Both the position numbers and the translations under genes were made by a program. This document shows, in pieces, positions 1 to 12,800 of a stretch of 64,000 bases of DNA (the stretch's first letter is position 1; each line of letters begins with the position of its first letter). A model generated the notes under the pieces. The model had not been told where the DNA came from and did not search any database. It saw only the letters and a list, made by a program, of their open reading frames with translations. Source of the stretch: Alitta virens (taxonomy: Eukaryota > Annelida > Polychaeta > Phyllodocida > Nereididae); assembly GCA_932294295.1 (NCBI GenBank), contig OW028581.1, positions 16,564,162-16,628,161 on the forward strand, in the 5' to 3' direction.

Positions 1-310
1 CTATACTGGCATGTCTAGGATCAAGATCAAATTTGGCGCTTTAATCATTTTGTAAAATTAATAAAATCCGAAATTAAATCTGTTCAGTTGTGTGTACAGT
101 CAATCTCACCTGTCTGACCAATTAGTAGACCTTGTGTCATGACAAATCCAACCTTGTCGTATATTATGTCTCTTGTGGCTTGTGAGATAAATGATGGAGC
201 TCAAATATGCATAATTTAAGTGATGGAATGTGGAATTGTGAAGCATAGGATTGCACAGGAACTCCATGCAATCAGACATATCAATTGCAACTAGCTTGTG
301 TTGTCCTTAA
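1..310. other. Intron or upstream sequence, nothing recognised
   Basis: AT-rich sequence upstream of the first visible Caprin exon. No coding exon or named repeat could be supported. It probably belongs to a Caprin intron, because the first visible Caprin exon begins mid-protein. Confidence 0.4.
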
Positions 311-930
311 GCCTCCTTCACACATAGCCGGATCAGACGCCGGATCAGACGCCGGAGTGTCCCGGAGTAAAATTTCTTTCACTCCAGGGTGGTCCGGGAA
401 CAAAGAGCTGAAAATGTCAACAAAAAATAAATGTTTGGCGGTGTGTACACGATGGCAATACAGTGTCAACAAGGAGCAACATGGAGAGGTCCCTGGTTGT
501 TGCCGGAGTTAACACAACTGTCCCTGAAGAGTGCGACGTGAACCGGAGTTTACACGGTGCCTTCGCGGATTTAACCGGTCTTTACATCGTGTTCATTCGT
601 GTGGAACCGTGTTGGTCCTTGTACTCTCCGGCGTACATGGCGGTGAAATTTTCATGCCCGGTTGACACCGGACTTAGCCGGAGATAACACGAAGTATGCC
701 GGAGTCGATACAGAGATTCCCGGAGATCGGCGGAGTCTACACGGATCAACACGGATTAAATACCTCCGGCATGAAAAATTGAACATGTTTAATTTTTTTC
801 CCCGGAGGCCTTACGGTGGTCCCGGATCGCCCCGGACAATGCCAGAAATAAACACAAGGTCTACACAGTATTACCCGGAGTAAGCCGGAGTGATACTCCG
901 GCGTCTGATCCGTCTATGTGTGAAGGGGGC
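311..930. mobile_element. GC-rich CCGGAG-repeat MITE, copy 1
   Basis: The terminal inverted repeats are visible: the left end reads CTTCACACATAGCCGGATCA and the right end is close to its reverse complement. TTAA lies at the left border and TTTA at the right, which suggests a TTAA-type target site. The interior is packed with CCGGAG, CGGAGT and ACACGG motifs in both orientations, and its GC content is far above the flanks. A second copy lies at 52,568-53,213. No transposase is encoded, so it is non-autonomous. It lies upstream of the first visible Caprin exon. Confidence 0.75.
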
Positions 931-1295
931 TTTAGCAGTAGTGTCATGATAAAGTTTTATCTTATCTTATCTTATGAGTTGAGTAAGCTCAATCTGTGCC
1001 ATCCCACCTGGTAAATTGCAATTGTATTGTCTGGCTTTCTTGTGTTTAATGTAGATTCAGAGTCCCTAATCTTGTGAATTCCTCAAAAAGTATACATTTG
1101 GGCTTCATTTAATGGGTGTACTCATAGTATATTTATCAGCTAAATACTTGGTTAAATGACACAAAGTTAATAAGTTTAGCTGTAACAAAGCTTAAACCAA
1201 ATTTTCTAAGGCATTCGTTGACATGATAGCGAGAAGGTTACAAAATGGAAAAATAAATGAAGCCATTTAATCTATAAATTGATTTTTCCTTTTAG

Positions 1296-1647
1296 GGTAA
1301 GTTGGACTCTTACCGGGAACTTCAGGATAGAGGTGACAAGTTGAACAAAGATCAGCTGGAGGCGATTGCCAAGTATGATGCTGTCATACTCAACTTGGAG
1401 TTCGCTCGCGAGCTTCAGAAACAATTCGTGATCATCCAGGGGGAGGTGAGATTATTAATATATGTTAATATGTTTGTAATCGATGTACTGAAGATAAATA
1501 TTGTTTTAGTAATGAGGTGGCCTTATTGTGAGATACAAAACCTATATATCATCCAGGGAGAGGTGAGATTATTAATGTGTTCGTAATCGATGTACTGAAG
1601 ATAAATATTGTCATAGTAATGAGGTGGCCTTATTGTGAGATACAAAA

Positions 1648-1711
<64 letters not shown>

Positions 1712-4700
1712 TATGTAGCATGAGAAGAAATACTTTGTTCTTGATTTTATAGGAACTTAAACTTAAATGCTGTGTCATTTATCAACATTATGACCATATT
1801 TGGTCATTGGCTATTTAGTGTTCAAGTATTGATAGTTTATTGAATAGTGTAATTGATAGCACCAATCGAGTGCTGTTACTGTCATAAAATTCTTGTTTGT
1901 TGTAAGAGGTGTGAGATGAATAGTGTGCAATTGATAGCATCTATACTGTATTCTTCTCTGCATGCACTAAATTTGCCTCAATATATATGATCGTTTGTTT
2001 TTTCAGACGGAAAAACTGTTGAAGAAGCAGGCTAAGAAGCAGCGTCATTTTCATCAGGCGCAGGAGATAAGGAGGGTTCAAGAAGTTCTGCAACTCCAGA
2101 ACACCCTTGACAACATGGGGTCGGAGGACGTACGAGAACACTTCTTGAACGGAACGTCGGGTGCGGTGAAGCTGACCAAGGAGGAATTAGATCACCTGGA
2201 TGAACTCTACAAACTCATCAGTCCCACCCGTGACGGGGAATCTAGGTAATTTAGAAATTATGCTTAGTGTCTCCAAGGGAAAAGGAATTTCCCGGAAAAT
2301 TAGTGGGGGGCAAAAAAAGTGATGCATTGTCGTAATTGGGACTTTGCCTTGTTGTGAGCAATATTAGGGTGAGCAATTTGCCACAGCAGTTCAGTTGAAA
2401 TTCAGCCCATTTTCGGCAACACAATGAACAGGTCCCAGATTGGCTCAGACTGAGCCGAATAGTATCCCAACAGATCGAATTCTCAGCAGAATTTTTTTAA
2501 TAAGTCCCCTATCTAGAGAATAGATTGGTAGAAATCACATCGTTTTTTTGTGTTCTGAAAAACAACATGGCGACATTTAGGTTTCATACCAAATATTGTT
2601 GATAATAATCTCAGTGACAATAACTTAACGATTAAGCCCAGTGTCGCAATTTTATTTCTAGAAGTTTATTCAATATTCAGACTGTTATGAAATCTGTAAT
2701 GATGATAACCACTGGCTAGAGTTCTTATGAGCGTCCGTTCTGTGCAGATAGCAACAGTTCTTTATTTCTGAACAGATTTCATTGCTTTGGCAGCTTGGTA
2801 TTTGCAAACTCAGATTTTGTTGCTGTTTGTTTCCTGTTGTTATTCCCTAGGATGTTGCAGTTTTTCGTATGGATTCATTGTGAAGAAGTTGTGATGATTT
2901 AATGTCCTGAAACAGGTTCCGGGAATATGAGAAACCGTTGTAAAAACTGTTTAAAAGCTTGTTATAAGTCTAAAGCAACTTTGAATGAACACTATATGCA
3001 TTGGCATAATATATATATAATTGATTTCACTAAGGGTGTTTTATTCTTCAAATTTTACTAGTTTTTAATTTCTATTATCCAGCAGTACACAGTAGAGCTC
3101 AGTAGACCTTTAGATCAATTGTGCAAAAGATTTCGGCTCGAGTTGTCAACAGAGATGAAGTAATTGCCAAAATAAGCTTAAAAAAATCGGCTCTGATGAG
3201 CTTTTGCAGACAGCTTTTCATTTCGGCACGAGGGATATAGAAACTAAGAAAAGTAAACAACAGGTCCGCACAAAATTGCAAATTCGCAGTAAATTTCGCT
3301 TTTTCTGTCTGTTATAAAGTCCGTAGTATTCATGAAATGAAATGATCTTAATAATTGGTATTTTATTATCTTATATCACTTCATTATCGTACAAATGAGC
3401 ATTATGCGCCTACCACGTTGTTTGCCTTGGCAAGCTTACATATGCGGTTCTTGCAACATGCATCCCGCTGGCAAAAGTGGCGGAAATGACGCTATTTGGA
3501 TCCCAGTGGTCGATCTCTCACTCTGTTCCACAGAATGATGCAGTGGTCACTATCCAGAATTAGTAATTTATCAGTAACACTACCTTCTGGATTCAGTGCC
3601 AATAGGCTCTAGTTTTAAGTTACACTATTGTAAGTGCCTCTGAGTTTGTCAAATTGTTGTGCACTAAGGAAACTGTTATACCTACCTAGAACTGAGTTTT
3701 GTACATGTTGTACCTGCTGCTAAAGCTTCCTTAGTATGATATATGTATGAAATATGTAGAGTAAATATTCTTTGTGGAAATGTAGGTGTGTCACAGTGTG
3801 TGATTTACTTTACAGCTACAAGGATCAAATGAGCCATGCTTCGGTACACATCGTAAACTTTTTGGAAGCTAAGGAGAAGGAAGTGGCTGGCACCACCTAC
3901 AAGGCTCTTAAGGAAGTGGTTGTGAAGATCAACGAAAGCGGATACTTCGACAAGAGTGGTGAAACGGAGGTTGCTAAGGAGGAGGAGGAAGAGATCGAGC
4001 CGGCAGCTGTAGGGGAACCTGCTGAGGAAACTGGAAAACTTGAGACCGAAGGAGAGACTTACCGACCAATCGAAGTAGTTCCTGCCCCTGTTGAACAGCC
4101 TGAAGTAAGTGTGCGCAGAATTGTGTTTAATCAGTTTGAATAATCTACACAGACAGACATCAGTTCCCCCAATTATGATCGGATCTATTTGTATTGTTCA
4201 TTCAGCCTCATTGCAGTATTTTGTCAGCTAGTAAGTCAAATGACTGGTGTTTAGTAGCAGTTGGGTCATGTGGAAATTACTGGGTCATGCTGTGTGAAAC
4301 TGGACTTTTCATTGTAATGGAAGTAACCACGGTTCTCACTCCTGCCGGGAAAAATGGGAATTTTGTGGTCAACTAGTCATCATTTCCCGATTAGGAAAAG
4401 CCTTGAAATTTCAGGAATATGTAATATTCCTTGAGGTTACCCGTAAAACGTGCTGGTGGTTTTGACTTGTGTCGCCCTCTTCAGGTTTATGTTGAAACAT
4501 GTATGAGCGTTCTTGAAATCTTAGCGCGGTTTCTTGAATTACAAGGTAAAACACAAGCCATATGCTATGATTCCAATTCTTCTAGCCGCTTTTACACCTT
4601 GAGAACTGGGTGTTGCAGCTTGCAAAACCCTGGAAAAAACCATTTAAATTTGAAGTAGAGAAAGGGATTGGAACCCTGTTGTAACTTAAACGTGACACTG

Positions 4701-7700
4701 TTGTGTTTGATAGGCTCTGATCTGTATCATTGCAGATTCACAACAATCTACTTAACCACGAGCCAGTGTCAGTGATTGAGGAGAATGTTGTAAACGATCC
4801 CCACGGTAACCCTCATTTGGGTGGCCAGCCGGTGGCTCCCAACAATTACACACCAGAGGAGGAGTCCTTCTTCACAACCGAAGCTTTTCCTCAGCCCAGG
4901 CCATTCCAGGTATGGCATTATATGTGCTTAACCAGGTCGACTGCGCGTCCTTAAGAAGTCCTAAATAGGCTCTCGTATTTCAGGCCTCATAAATCAAAGA
5001 AGAAATTCTGTATTTCTGGCCTCAAAAATCAAAGAAGAAATTCTACGGAGAGGTCTTGCATAGTCATAAAATCTGTATTCAAGATATGCTTTCGAAAATA
5101 GAAACGAATGTCATCCTCCTTGATGATAAGTTGATAACATACACGTGCAGGAGTTGAAGCCTTAGATTTAGTGCAGACATCAGTTATTTACAATAGCCTG
5201 GTTTATATGGATCATATTGTTGATTCTGCAGTTTTGAACAAAGCTATTTTTTGCAAGGAACTTAGCATTTGATTTAATGATCTTTAGGTTAGCTGATAAC
5301 TTTGTCAAGTTTTGAAAAATTTTGGTCATAAAAAAGGTCTTAGATTTGATGTTAAGGAAGCTGCAGCTGCCCTGTGAACATGAATGATGTAGTTGCCTGT
5401 CTGGAGTGTGGAATTATTCAGTTTAGTAATGATGGTGAAATTCCTCAAGTGAAAGAGAGGTCAAGTTTATTTGATGTCTTTCTGAATTCGTTATTGATTT
5501 GCATTCAACTTACAGTCACTGAGAAGCGATTTAAAGTGCTTTCAGTATTGTAAGAAATTCAATTTTAAAATGGTGTCATTTATTTTTTGCAGGAAATAGT
5601 TTCCTCTGTCCAGGGAACATTCAATTTTCTTCAAGAGTCTCAAATAATGAACGAAGTGGCGGCAAGTGATCCAGCCGTCATCGCAGCCACCAGCACAAGT
5701 CTTGCACACACCGAGTCTCAACTAGTCCAACAGGTATCGTACAAAAGCAACAACTTGCTCAGTAATGACGCTGGCTTGTCATTGGCGCCCTCACAGTCCT
5801 CTGCTGTCCCGTCAGGATTGCCGACTGATTCCATGGGAGGTGCCGCGGACCACAGTGGCGCCGCCACAGTACCAGGTGGCCTAGTATCGCAGCAACCCCT
5901 TGACACTTTTGGATCATCTGGACAGGAGTACTTCATGGCCTCTCAGCAGCAACCCAACACAGCTTCTGGTCTCAGTTTCATGTCCGAACAGATAGGCGGC
6001 TTGGAACAAGGACTCGGAGCTGCATCAGAAGTTCCACCAGCAATCCCAATGCCCAATCAAACGCCGATGAACATGGGAGGTGCTGCCCAAGAACAAATGT
6101 CAGAAGTAAGAAACTAACAAAAACCAGCAGACCCACTTGTGTCTTACTCTCATATAACCATTTTTCATCTGTTTGGCCAGAACGAAATCTAATATTTGTG
6201 GCTTCAATTGCTGAACATTGTTGCTGCTTATCATGGTCCATTTAAATTTAATTCTCTACCATCCCTCAATACATTGTAATAAAACAGTTATATGAGAGTT
6301 TGCATGCAATGTAATCATATTTCGGGTCTTTAATATAGCTGAATTTGTTCAGAAGCAAAGACATGCTCATGGATAATGAAGTCCAATCGGTTCATTTTAT
6401 GCAAGTTTGACTGTACATCAGGGATTGAAATTTGACGTGCGTGGCGGCTCGCGCTTATATGTAGTGCAAACGTAAACGCAATTTTATAATTTCAACTACT
6501 TGGACGCGCATAAATTGGCGTCAGGGTGAGTTAAGAAATTTTTTAGAGAATAGCACTCCGACTTTTCTAAGTTATTACACACCTACCTTATCCTGTGATG
6601 ATGCTAGAATTTGGTTGTTGCAATTTAACTCTTGTTTCCTTCAAAGCATTAGGCTCTATGGTTTTCAATAGCAATCTTATCAGAGTGGTTAAGTTAGCTT
6701 TTTTTCGTTCTGGTTGTACTCACTGAAAGTCAATAGTGGATTTTCACGGAAGGTTCTCTTTCCACCAGGTGGCTATGACAGAATACTGCAATTCTATTGG
6801 CTGAAAAAGTTCCCATCCTTGCAGCAGTGTTTTTAGTGCATTCAATGTATATTTGACATCTTATTTTTCAATAGATTTCTGTTATTTCCCTGAGAATATT
6901 ATATTTATGGAATCAGTTATGATCTACTATGTCTGAAAAGCAAAAGGAGTAATAAGAGGAGAGGAAAGACTTTGTCTTGCTGAATTCAGGGCTACTCAGT
7001 GAAAGACTCTATTGCAATTATTGTAGGAGAATGACACTCGGATGCAATCTATGCTAGATAGGCAGCACAAAAGACCTTTATCAGTTTATCAGATTATTGT
7101 GATGCACATCAAAGACCTAACATTAACTGAATTAATGCAAAGTAACTTCGGGCATATTATTAATTAGAAAAACTTGCTCAAATATTAGTAATTCAGAGAT
7201 TTTGATTGTATGGATATATACAGTTTTTTTTAGAAGTTGAATGCTTCTATTTTATATGGTTTTAATTTCAAGTATTTTAATTATTAATTCTCATTGTTAC
7301 CACAAACTATCTATATGTACAAATGAGTTTTGTGAGCTGCTGTTCTGTGAGCATCAGCTCATGCAAATTTGCATATGGTAATTTGCGTGAGCGACTAATC
7401 ACTCGCGTGTCCCATTTCAAATTGCGATCCCTGGTACATTCTGATGCATATTGCTATGCGTGAAACTTGAGTGGATGTTGTTTCAAATAACATGTTGTGG
7501 CGTAAAAACATCCCAAGTTCCCAAGTTAGACCTTGGATTGCATGTTTCCTGTCGGTTTATTCTAGTGTTTGTCCACTTTGTGTCCAAAAAAAATCCTGGT
7601 GTAGGTCATTAACATTTCTTTGTTCATTTTAACTTAGTTGAGAATATATTGCATGGTTTGTATTGGTGTTCTACAGTTTTGTTCCTTAGTTTTCGCACTG

Positions 7701-10042
7701 GTGAATTTGGGTTGATGGTTGATTTTGACTGATTTTGAAAGACTGTGTCTTCACCTGAAGTTAATTTCTCACCCTCTCACTTTTCCGTTCTAACTCTCCT
7801 TCGGTTTTTTTTGGTTTGAAAGTGCTGCATGGTTTGATTTTGAGTTATATAAATTGCAGGATAAGAAACCACTTTTCCAGATGAACCCCAATGCCAAGAT
7901 GTTCCGGTCGATGTACTCTGGTCAAGGACAGTCAGGCGCGGGGTCTAACGGCGGTTACTCACAATCAGGTGCGGTCGGTGAAGATAACTTTTCCCAAGGA
8001 CACGACTACCAAGGTAGGTACTCCAGTGTATTGGGAGATTGATTTTCAATGTCGATGTCTCAATACTACTGGTCTGAGTTTAAACAGTTTATATGACCAG
8101 CTGCCAGAAGCAGACGTAATGATGAAAATCATGAGATGATGAGGCTTGGAGTCCACACCATGTTGCACCTTAACCCCATGGATGGGATCTTATACCCATG
8201 GATGGGATCTTTTACTGCCTCAGCATGACATGATGATCCAAAACAATGGTTGGACCATCCGTCTGTGTTAAAGGGGAGAAAAACTGCCACCGAAGCAGAT
8301 AAAGCACAATTAGATGACGTCATTTATAGGCAACAAATATGACATCACTGAATAGAGGGCGTCGTCAAATAATGTTATATCTGCTTTGGTACTGCTGCTT
8401 CCCATTCCGAGATGCCCAATATTTCAAACATCTTGATGTGATGTGAAGTGCGGTGAGTCGAGGTTACATTGCGTTGAAAACTTAGTGATGTTTTCTTGTC
8501 ATGATTTCTTACCACAGGCTTCGGAAGCAACGGTTACGGTCAGAGATCGGGTGGACGTGGCAGAGGAGGACCTCGTGGAGGTCGCGGTGGAATGTCAAAC
8601 GGCTACTCTCGAGGCGGACGTAATGGTAACCCCAATGGCGGTTATGGAGGCGGACGACGTGATGGTGGCTACAGTAATGGCAACAGCCGGGGAGGTGGAA
8701 ACAGAGGTATGTGTGAAAGATTTCTATTATTGATATACTGAAAAAAATGCGGTTTATGAAGTAGATGTGTGTTGACTCTCCAATGTCATTGAATGCCTCA
8801 GTCAGGGTGGCTTTTAGTGTAGATAATTCATCGCACGGAAGTAGTTAGTTTACATGCTTAGTTCGTACAGGGTTCCCACACCTACTGTCAATCTGGGAAA
8901 ACCAGATATTATATGTGTGAAATAGCCTGGAATTTTCAGGGAAATTACTGGTGGTAATGGACATGTGTAGTGGCTTTGGCTGTCTCCTGGATGAAATTAA
9001 AACATTAATTTTTTTTTATATACGAGCCTCTCAATTTATGTCACTCAAGATTCAAGAAACTGGGTATGGCAACTTGTAAAACCTTGAATGTAAACTTCGG
9101 AAAGGAGTGGGAATGTTGTTGAAATATGGTAAGAGTTTTCCTGGGAAGTTTTTATTTACCTTAACTAGTGTTTTTTACCTACATTAAAATGCCTGCATCA
9201 ACTTCTGATATTGTAAAAAAGATCATTATTGGACCTCTTACATCAGTTTACGAAGGTGGAGTGAAGTGTTTGACCAGTTTTCTTCGACTGATGTTGTAGG
9301 TTACACACAAGCATACTCAAATTACAGGGGTGGTGAGTTTGCACTCTCTATACAAGATGTGTCACGCTGTTATGGTGCACCAACTCTGCACTGACGCACT
9401 TGTTTCATTCGCTGTCTTGACAGTATGTTGCACGAACAATCTCGCAAAATGTGTCAAACTTGTTTGTTTGGTTCTATCTGTCATGGTATCATAATTTAAT
9501 GACGAACTTTAAAGTAAGAAATTATGCTCGTACTTCTGCAAAAAAAGTCGCACAGTATATGACCTCAGCGTTACTCGTCGTCCTGTGCACCCAGCCTTTT
9601 CTATTGTCTCTGCCTTGCTATTCAGTTCATTGTTGCACATTCGTTCAAGGAATGATGTCAAAATATTTTCAGAAAACTTTTAAAATCATTTGTATAACTT
9701 GGTTTGTCTTAAGTCTCAAACATGCCTGATATCTTGATGATGTGATTGTATATAGCATTAGCATGTTTTTAAGACTGTCAAGAAATTTATAACATAAATT
9801 CGTAAATCTTGATAGGCCAATTTTGTAATTATCAGACATGTGGTGCTAACGGCTAACTCTCCAAAAGATCTGTATTTACATAATTGTTGTCTTACAATTT
9901 TAGGTTCATAATTATTCTTTCAGGCAGCCGAGGTGGACCTCCACGTGGCGGACAAATGAGAGGACGAGGAATGTCGGGTGGATTTGGAAGCGGTCCCCGT
10001 GGTAACGCTTCTTCCCAGGCTTCTTCCCAGGCATCCGCCTAA
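1296..10042 (+). CDS. CAPRIN1: Caprin-1-type RNA-binding protein, 3' nine exons
   Basis: Caprin-1 is a cytoplasmic RNA-binding protein that works with G3BP and FMRP in mRNP and stress granules. Exons: 1296-1445, 2007-2245, 3816-4104, 4736-4909, 5593-6105, 7860-8013, 8518-8706, 9300-9332, 9924-10042. All have GT-AG borders and compatible phases, giving 619 residues plus a stop. The N terminus lies upstream of the window. In order: the conserved helical HR1 region ([19 protein letters not shown], then an [11 protein letters not shown] coiled stretch); an acidic linker; a segment [31 protein letters not shown], matching the vertebrate NFIQDSM G3BP-binding motif; a Q/S/G-rich disordered part; and a C-terminal RGG-rich RNA-binding tail from about 8,518. 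No C1q domain follows, which favours the Caprin-1 type over Caprin-2. Family assignment is firm; the short exon 9300-9332 is less certain. Confidence 0.93.
1428..1660 (+). repeat. Tandem duplication spanning an exon end and its splice donor
   Basis: About 110-117 bp starting at ATCATCCAGG (1431) is repeated from about 1549. The repeat includes the last codons of the first visible Caprin exon, the GAG|GTGAG donor and about 95 bp of intron. The second unit keeps the donor context (GGGAGAGGTGAGATT) but differs by small indels. The copies are very similar, so the duplication looks young. Confidence 0.85.
1648..1707. repeat. (TA)n microsatellite
   Basis: An uninterrupted TA dinucleotide run directly follows the duplicated exon-end unit in the Caprin intron. 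Confidence 0.95.
2246..3815. other. Caprin intron without other features
   Basis: AT-rich intron between a phase-2 donor and the acceptor at 3,815. No exon or repeat family recognised. Confidence 0.5.
6106..7859. other. Caprin long intron
   Basis: Intron between the Q/S-rich exon and the DKKPLFQMN exon. Apart from the repeat at 6,738-7,008, nothing is recognised. Confidence 0.5.
6738..7008 (+). repeat. Interspersed repeat, family with GTGGATTTTCACGG start
   Basis: This stretch is closely related to 38,639-38,950 (+) and, as reverse complement, to 14,060-14,287. Shared blocks include GGCTATGACAGAATACTGCA and ATTGGCTGAAAAAGTTCCCA. No coding capacity is seen. It lies in a Caprin intron. Class unknown. 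Confidence 0.7.
8085..8165 (-). mobile_element. Fragment of tRNA-derived SINE family B
   Basis: The reverse complement gives ACATGGTGTGGACTCCAAGC followed by a CATTACGTCTGC...GGCAGCTGGTCATATAA block. That is the 3' body also seen at 35,400-35,495, 52,430-52,540 and 61,680-61,770. It lies in a Caprin intron. Confidence 0.65.
8165..8212. repeat. Short tandem duplication, 23 bp unit
   Basis: CCCATGGATGGGATCTTATA is followed at once by a second CCCATGGATGGGATCTTTTA inside the Caprin intron. Confidence 0.8.
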
Positions 10043-10322
10043 ACCAAGCAAAACGCTGAAGAAAAATCTCCGTGAGGTCTCATCCAGACAAACTACATGA
10101 TCTCTTGAAGAACTTACATTATTTGCCAATTAAAACAATGGCATATAGAAGCTATGTTGTCTGAGTGATGACTCGCGGAGTTAAAAAAAACCCTGTTTTA
10201 TGATCTGAAAATTTGAAAAGACCAGCAAACGCCCCCGTGACCCTGGTGATGTAAGTTACGAAGCTGTCTTGAGGCCCAATGAGGCAATTTCAACGGACAA
10301 CAACCTGGTAACAACCCTTTTT

Positions 10323-10350
10323 CCCAGACTGTCGCACCCAACAGTCTGGG
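10323..10350 (+). promoter_or_regulatory. Perfect 10-bp hairpin in Caprin 3'UTR
   Basis: CCCAGACTGT (10,323-10,332) pairs exactly with ACAGTCTGGG (10,341-10,350) around the 8-base loop CGCACCCA. About 10 bases later a run of some 17 A begins. It could be a structured mRNA element or the relic of an inserted repeat; its role is unknown. Confidence 0.55.
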
Positions 10351-11058
10351 AACAACTCAAAAAAAAAAAAAAAAATGTAACATACTACAACATGCCAGGG
10401 TCATTCAATTTAATAATATTCAATTGTATTTTTAGGTCTCAGTGCTTAAATTATGCGTGGTAGCTATTTGAAATTAAGGAAAGTCATGTGTTTTTGCTGT
10501 GTGTTTTAAACTGCTATCCACAAAATGTTGTCACGTTTATGCTGACAATGTTAAACACACATTGACAACACATGGCAATAAATTGAATATTTTTAAGTAC
10601 CCTATCTTCCAAATGTGAACGTGGACTTCAAAATTTCTAACCCATTCTTCGAAAAGCTTCCCCACCTTTTTTTTAAGCATGTTTGCTGAGTGTAACATAA
10701 AATTGAAAAAAGACAAAAAAATTGCAAAATGACATAAAAAAAATAATAGGTGTGCATGATAGGAAGTGCAGAAAAAAAAGACTAGCCCATTGGTGTTCTT
10801 AATGTCTACACAGAGGACATGAGGCTAATATATGTACAAGAACTGCTTGCATTTGATTTTTACGTGATTTGTGTTAAACCAAGTTCATATTTTTAAGTCA
10901 ACTATATTTTAAGGACTGTACTGTATTCTTTCCATATATATTGTATGGAGTAAGTCAATGGTAAGGTAATATATAGTAACCAGAATGTTGAGAGAGGTTT
11001 AACATATGAATCAATGACCTGGAACAAACAGTATATTTCCGTCGCTGTAAGGCACCAA

Positions 11059-11064
11059 AATAAA
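11059..11064 (+). terminator. Poly(A) signal of Caprin gene
   Basis: AATAAA is followed within about 30 bases by the T/GT-rich stretch GGTCCTTTTTTG, about 1.0 kb after the Caprin stop. Confidence 0.6.
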
Positions 11065-11164
11065 GTATTGTCTTCATTGATTTATGGTCCTTTTTTGTTC
11101 TATGACTTGAGTTTATGAAGGGAACTGGTCAACTGCCACGGCACTAGTCGTCTGAAACCGAGCA

Positions 11165-11250
11165 GGCAGCTCCTAGTGGACTAGTGGTCAAGGCGCTTGT
11201 TAGTTCTGCAGAAGGTCCCGTGTTTGATTCCTGGTATGAATGCATTTATG
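11165..11250 (+). mobile_element. tRNA-like SINE head, degenerate
   Basis: CTAGTGGTCAAGGCGCTTG resembles an A box, and GGTCCCGTGTTTGATTCC resembles a B box, about 40 bases apart. This is the head arrangement of SINE family B (compare 35,218). The body is not recognisable. Confidence 0.4.
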
Positions 11251-12540
11251 GATTGTCATAAATGAAGGCAATGTTTAGAGAAGAAATTGCTTAGCCGTAT
11301 AGCATGTGAATTTCATCAAAATGTAATCCTTAAATGGTAATTGGTTGTGTGATGAGCATGGCCAACATCTATGACATGATTTTTTTTGTGGCCTGTTATT
11401 CTTTGTTTACTTCCACCCATTCACTGCAGATGCCATGAGTAAATTGTAAGGCCTGTTACTGAAATTGTATTGCAAATGAGTAGAAGGCACTCTGAGACTG
11501 ACCAAGTGCACAAACCTCTGCCAACGCTCGCATTAGCTAGCCCAATGTTGGGTGTGCGGTGTTCTGTTGGCACTGGTGGTTCCCTCAATGGTCAATTGAT
11601 GACCCGCTAGGGTTCCCATGTGTTATTAAGTCTTTATTCTAAGGCCTGTATAAACTATAGTCTTTAACTTTTCCACTAAGCCTTACATAGTCTTTGATTT
11701 TGGTCTGTTGGCCAAAGTACCATCTACCCTCTTGTAGACTTGCCAGCTGTATTATGAACTTCCTTTAAATACACACGAACTGCTATTATTTTATTGTTGA
11801 ATTGCCAATATCTTGATTTTATTTTTTTACCAAATTAAAAATATTGGTGTGAATTACTTCATTGGTAGTCTTATTTTTCATGTGCACATGGTATTGTATG
11901 TCTTATAAAGGACTTCTTATGAAGGTAAACCTGCAGGAACCCTGTATAGGGTAATCTCGGCCCAATGTTGGCCAGGAGTCAAGGTGGTCCAATAGAGTAA
12001 TGGTGACTCATTGGTTGACCTATATAATTGGCCCACTATATAAGTTCAGCCATATGTAGGCTCAGACTGGTTGGGCCAATGTCAGGTTGACCTGCTATAG
12101 CACCAATGTTAGCTCGGTCTTTAGTTGCAATAGTTGTTCAGTCCAATCCAAAAAAAAAGGGTTGGGCAGTTTATAGAATTATTTCAAGTTGGTGCAATTT
12201 CATGGAGTACATGTCCGTTCAGCAGTGAGTGGGATCTTGAATAAAAGAAACTCGGAATGGCACTACTTCGTGTGTAGACGACATGTAGAAGCATTTCCCT
12301 TCCTGATTTCAGGACTGTCGTCGCCGTTCAGACCTGCCAGTACCTTTAACTGAATAAACTGGATTGATCTAAATCTTCCAAAATGTAATCACCATGGGCG
12401 TTAGGTGTTATCTATTTGACAAACTGTTAAAAAACAAATGGATGCATCAATACATTATAAACAAGACTGAAAACAACCTCCTTGATGTGGAAATGAGATA
12501 AAAAATCTTCCTGGCCAGCATTTTAAAAATATGGTGTTCC
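11250..12540. other. Intergenic, degenerate GGCCCAATGTTGG repeats
   Basis: No gene is supported. At about 11,520-11,600 and 11,950-12,120, variants of CCCAATGTTGGC and GGGCCAATGT recur in both orientations. Similar words recur at 63,690-63,720. The rest is AT-rich. Confidence 0.4.
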
Positions 12541-12551
12541 ACTTACATTTC

Positions 12552-12800
12552 GTTTCATAAAATACGGTTGAGACTAGCTGTCTATAGCGACCTGTACGTG
12601 GCTGTGGTCTAAACATGCTGAAGCAAGCTGCTTCTGTCCACTTCTATGGCTAATAATCGGCTTACATCTATCACCAGATAAATATAAGCTGTGGTAAATG
12701 TAAGAAATTATTTAATACATCATAAATATGTACTTTGAGAGATGGGGTTTTGAGTAGCCAGCTATGACAGCTTTGTCTAGTTTCAATTTGACGGGCCATT
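12552..12800 (+). repeat. Interspersed repeat, arm 1 of an inverted pair
   Basis: From AAATACGGTTGAGACTAGCT through AGCTATGACAGCTTTGTCTA, this matches the reverse complement of about 14,290-14,524. It belongs to the same family as 6,738 and 38,639, covering the part upstream of the GTGGATTTTCACGG block. Confidence 0.7.

Larger units (their letters stand above)
10043..11085 (+). other. CAPRIN1: Caprin 3' untranslated region
   Basis: Sequence from the Caprin stop to the AATAAA at 11,059. No coding sequence continues. It includes the hairpin at 10,323-10,350, an A run and AT-rich stretches. The boundary is inferred from the poly(A) signal only. Confidence 0.6.

Noticed and set aside
5718..5936. 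72-codon minus frame opposite the Caprin Q/S-rich exon
   Set aside because: Shadow of a real + exon with matching splice sites.
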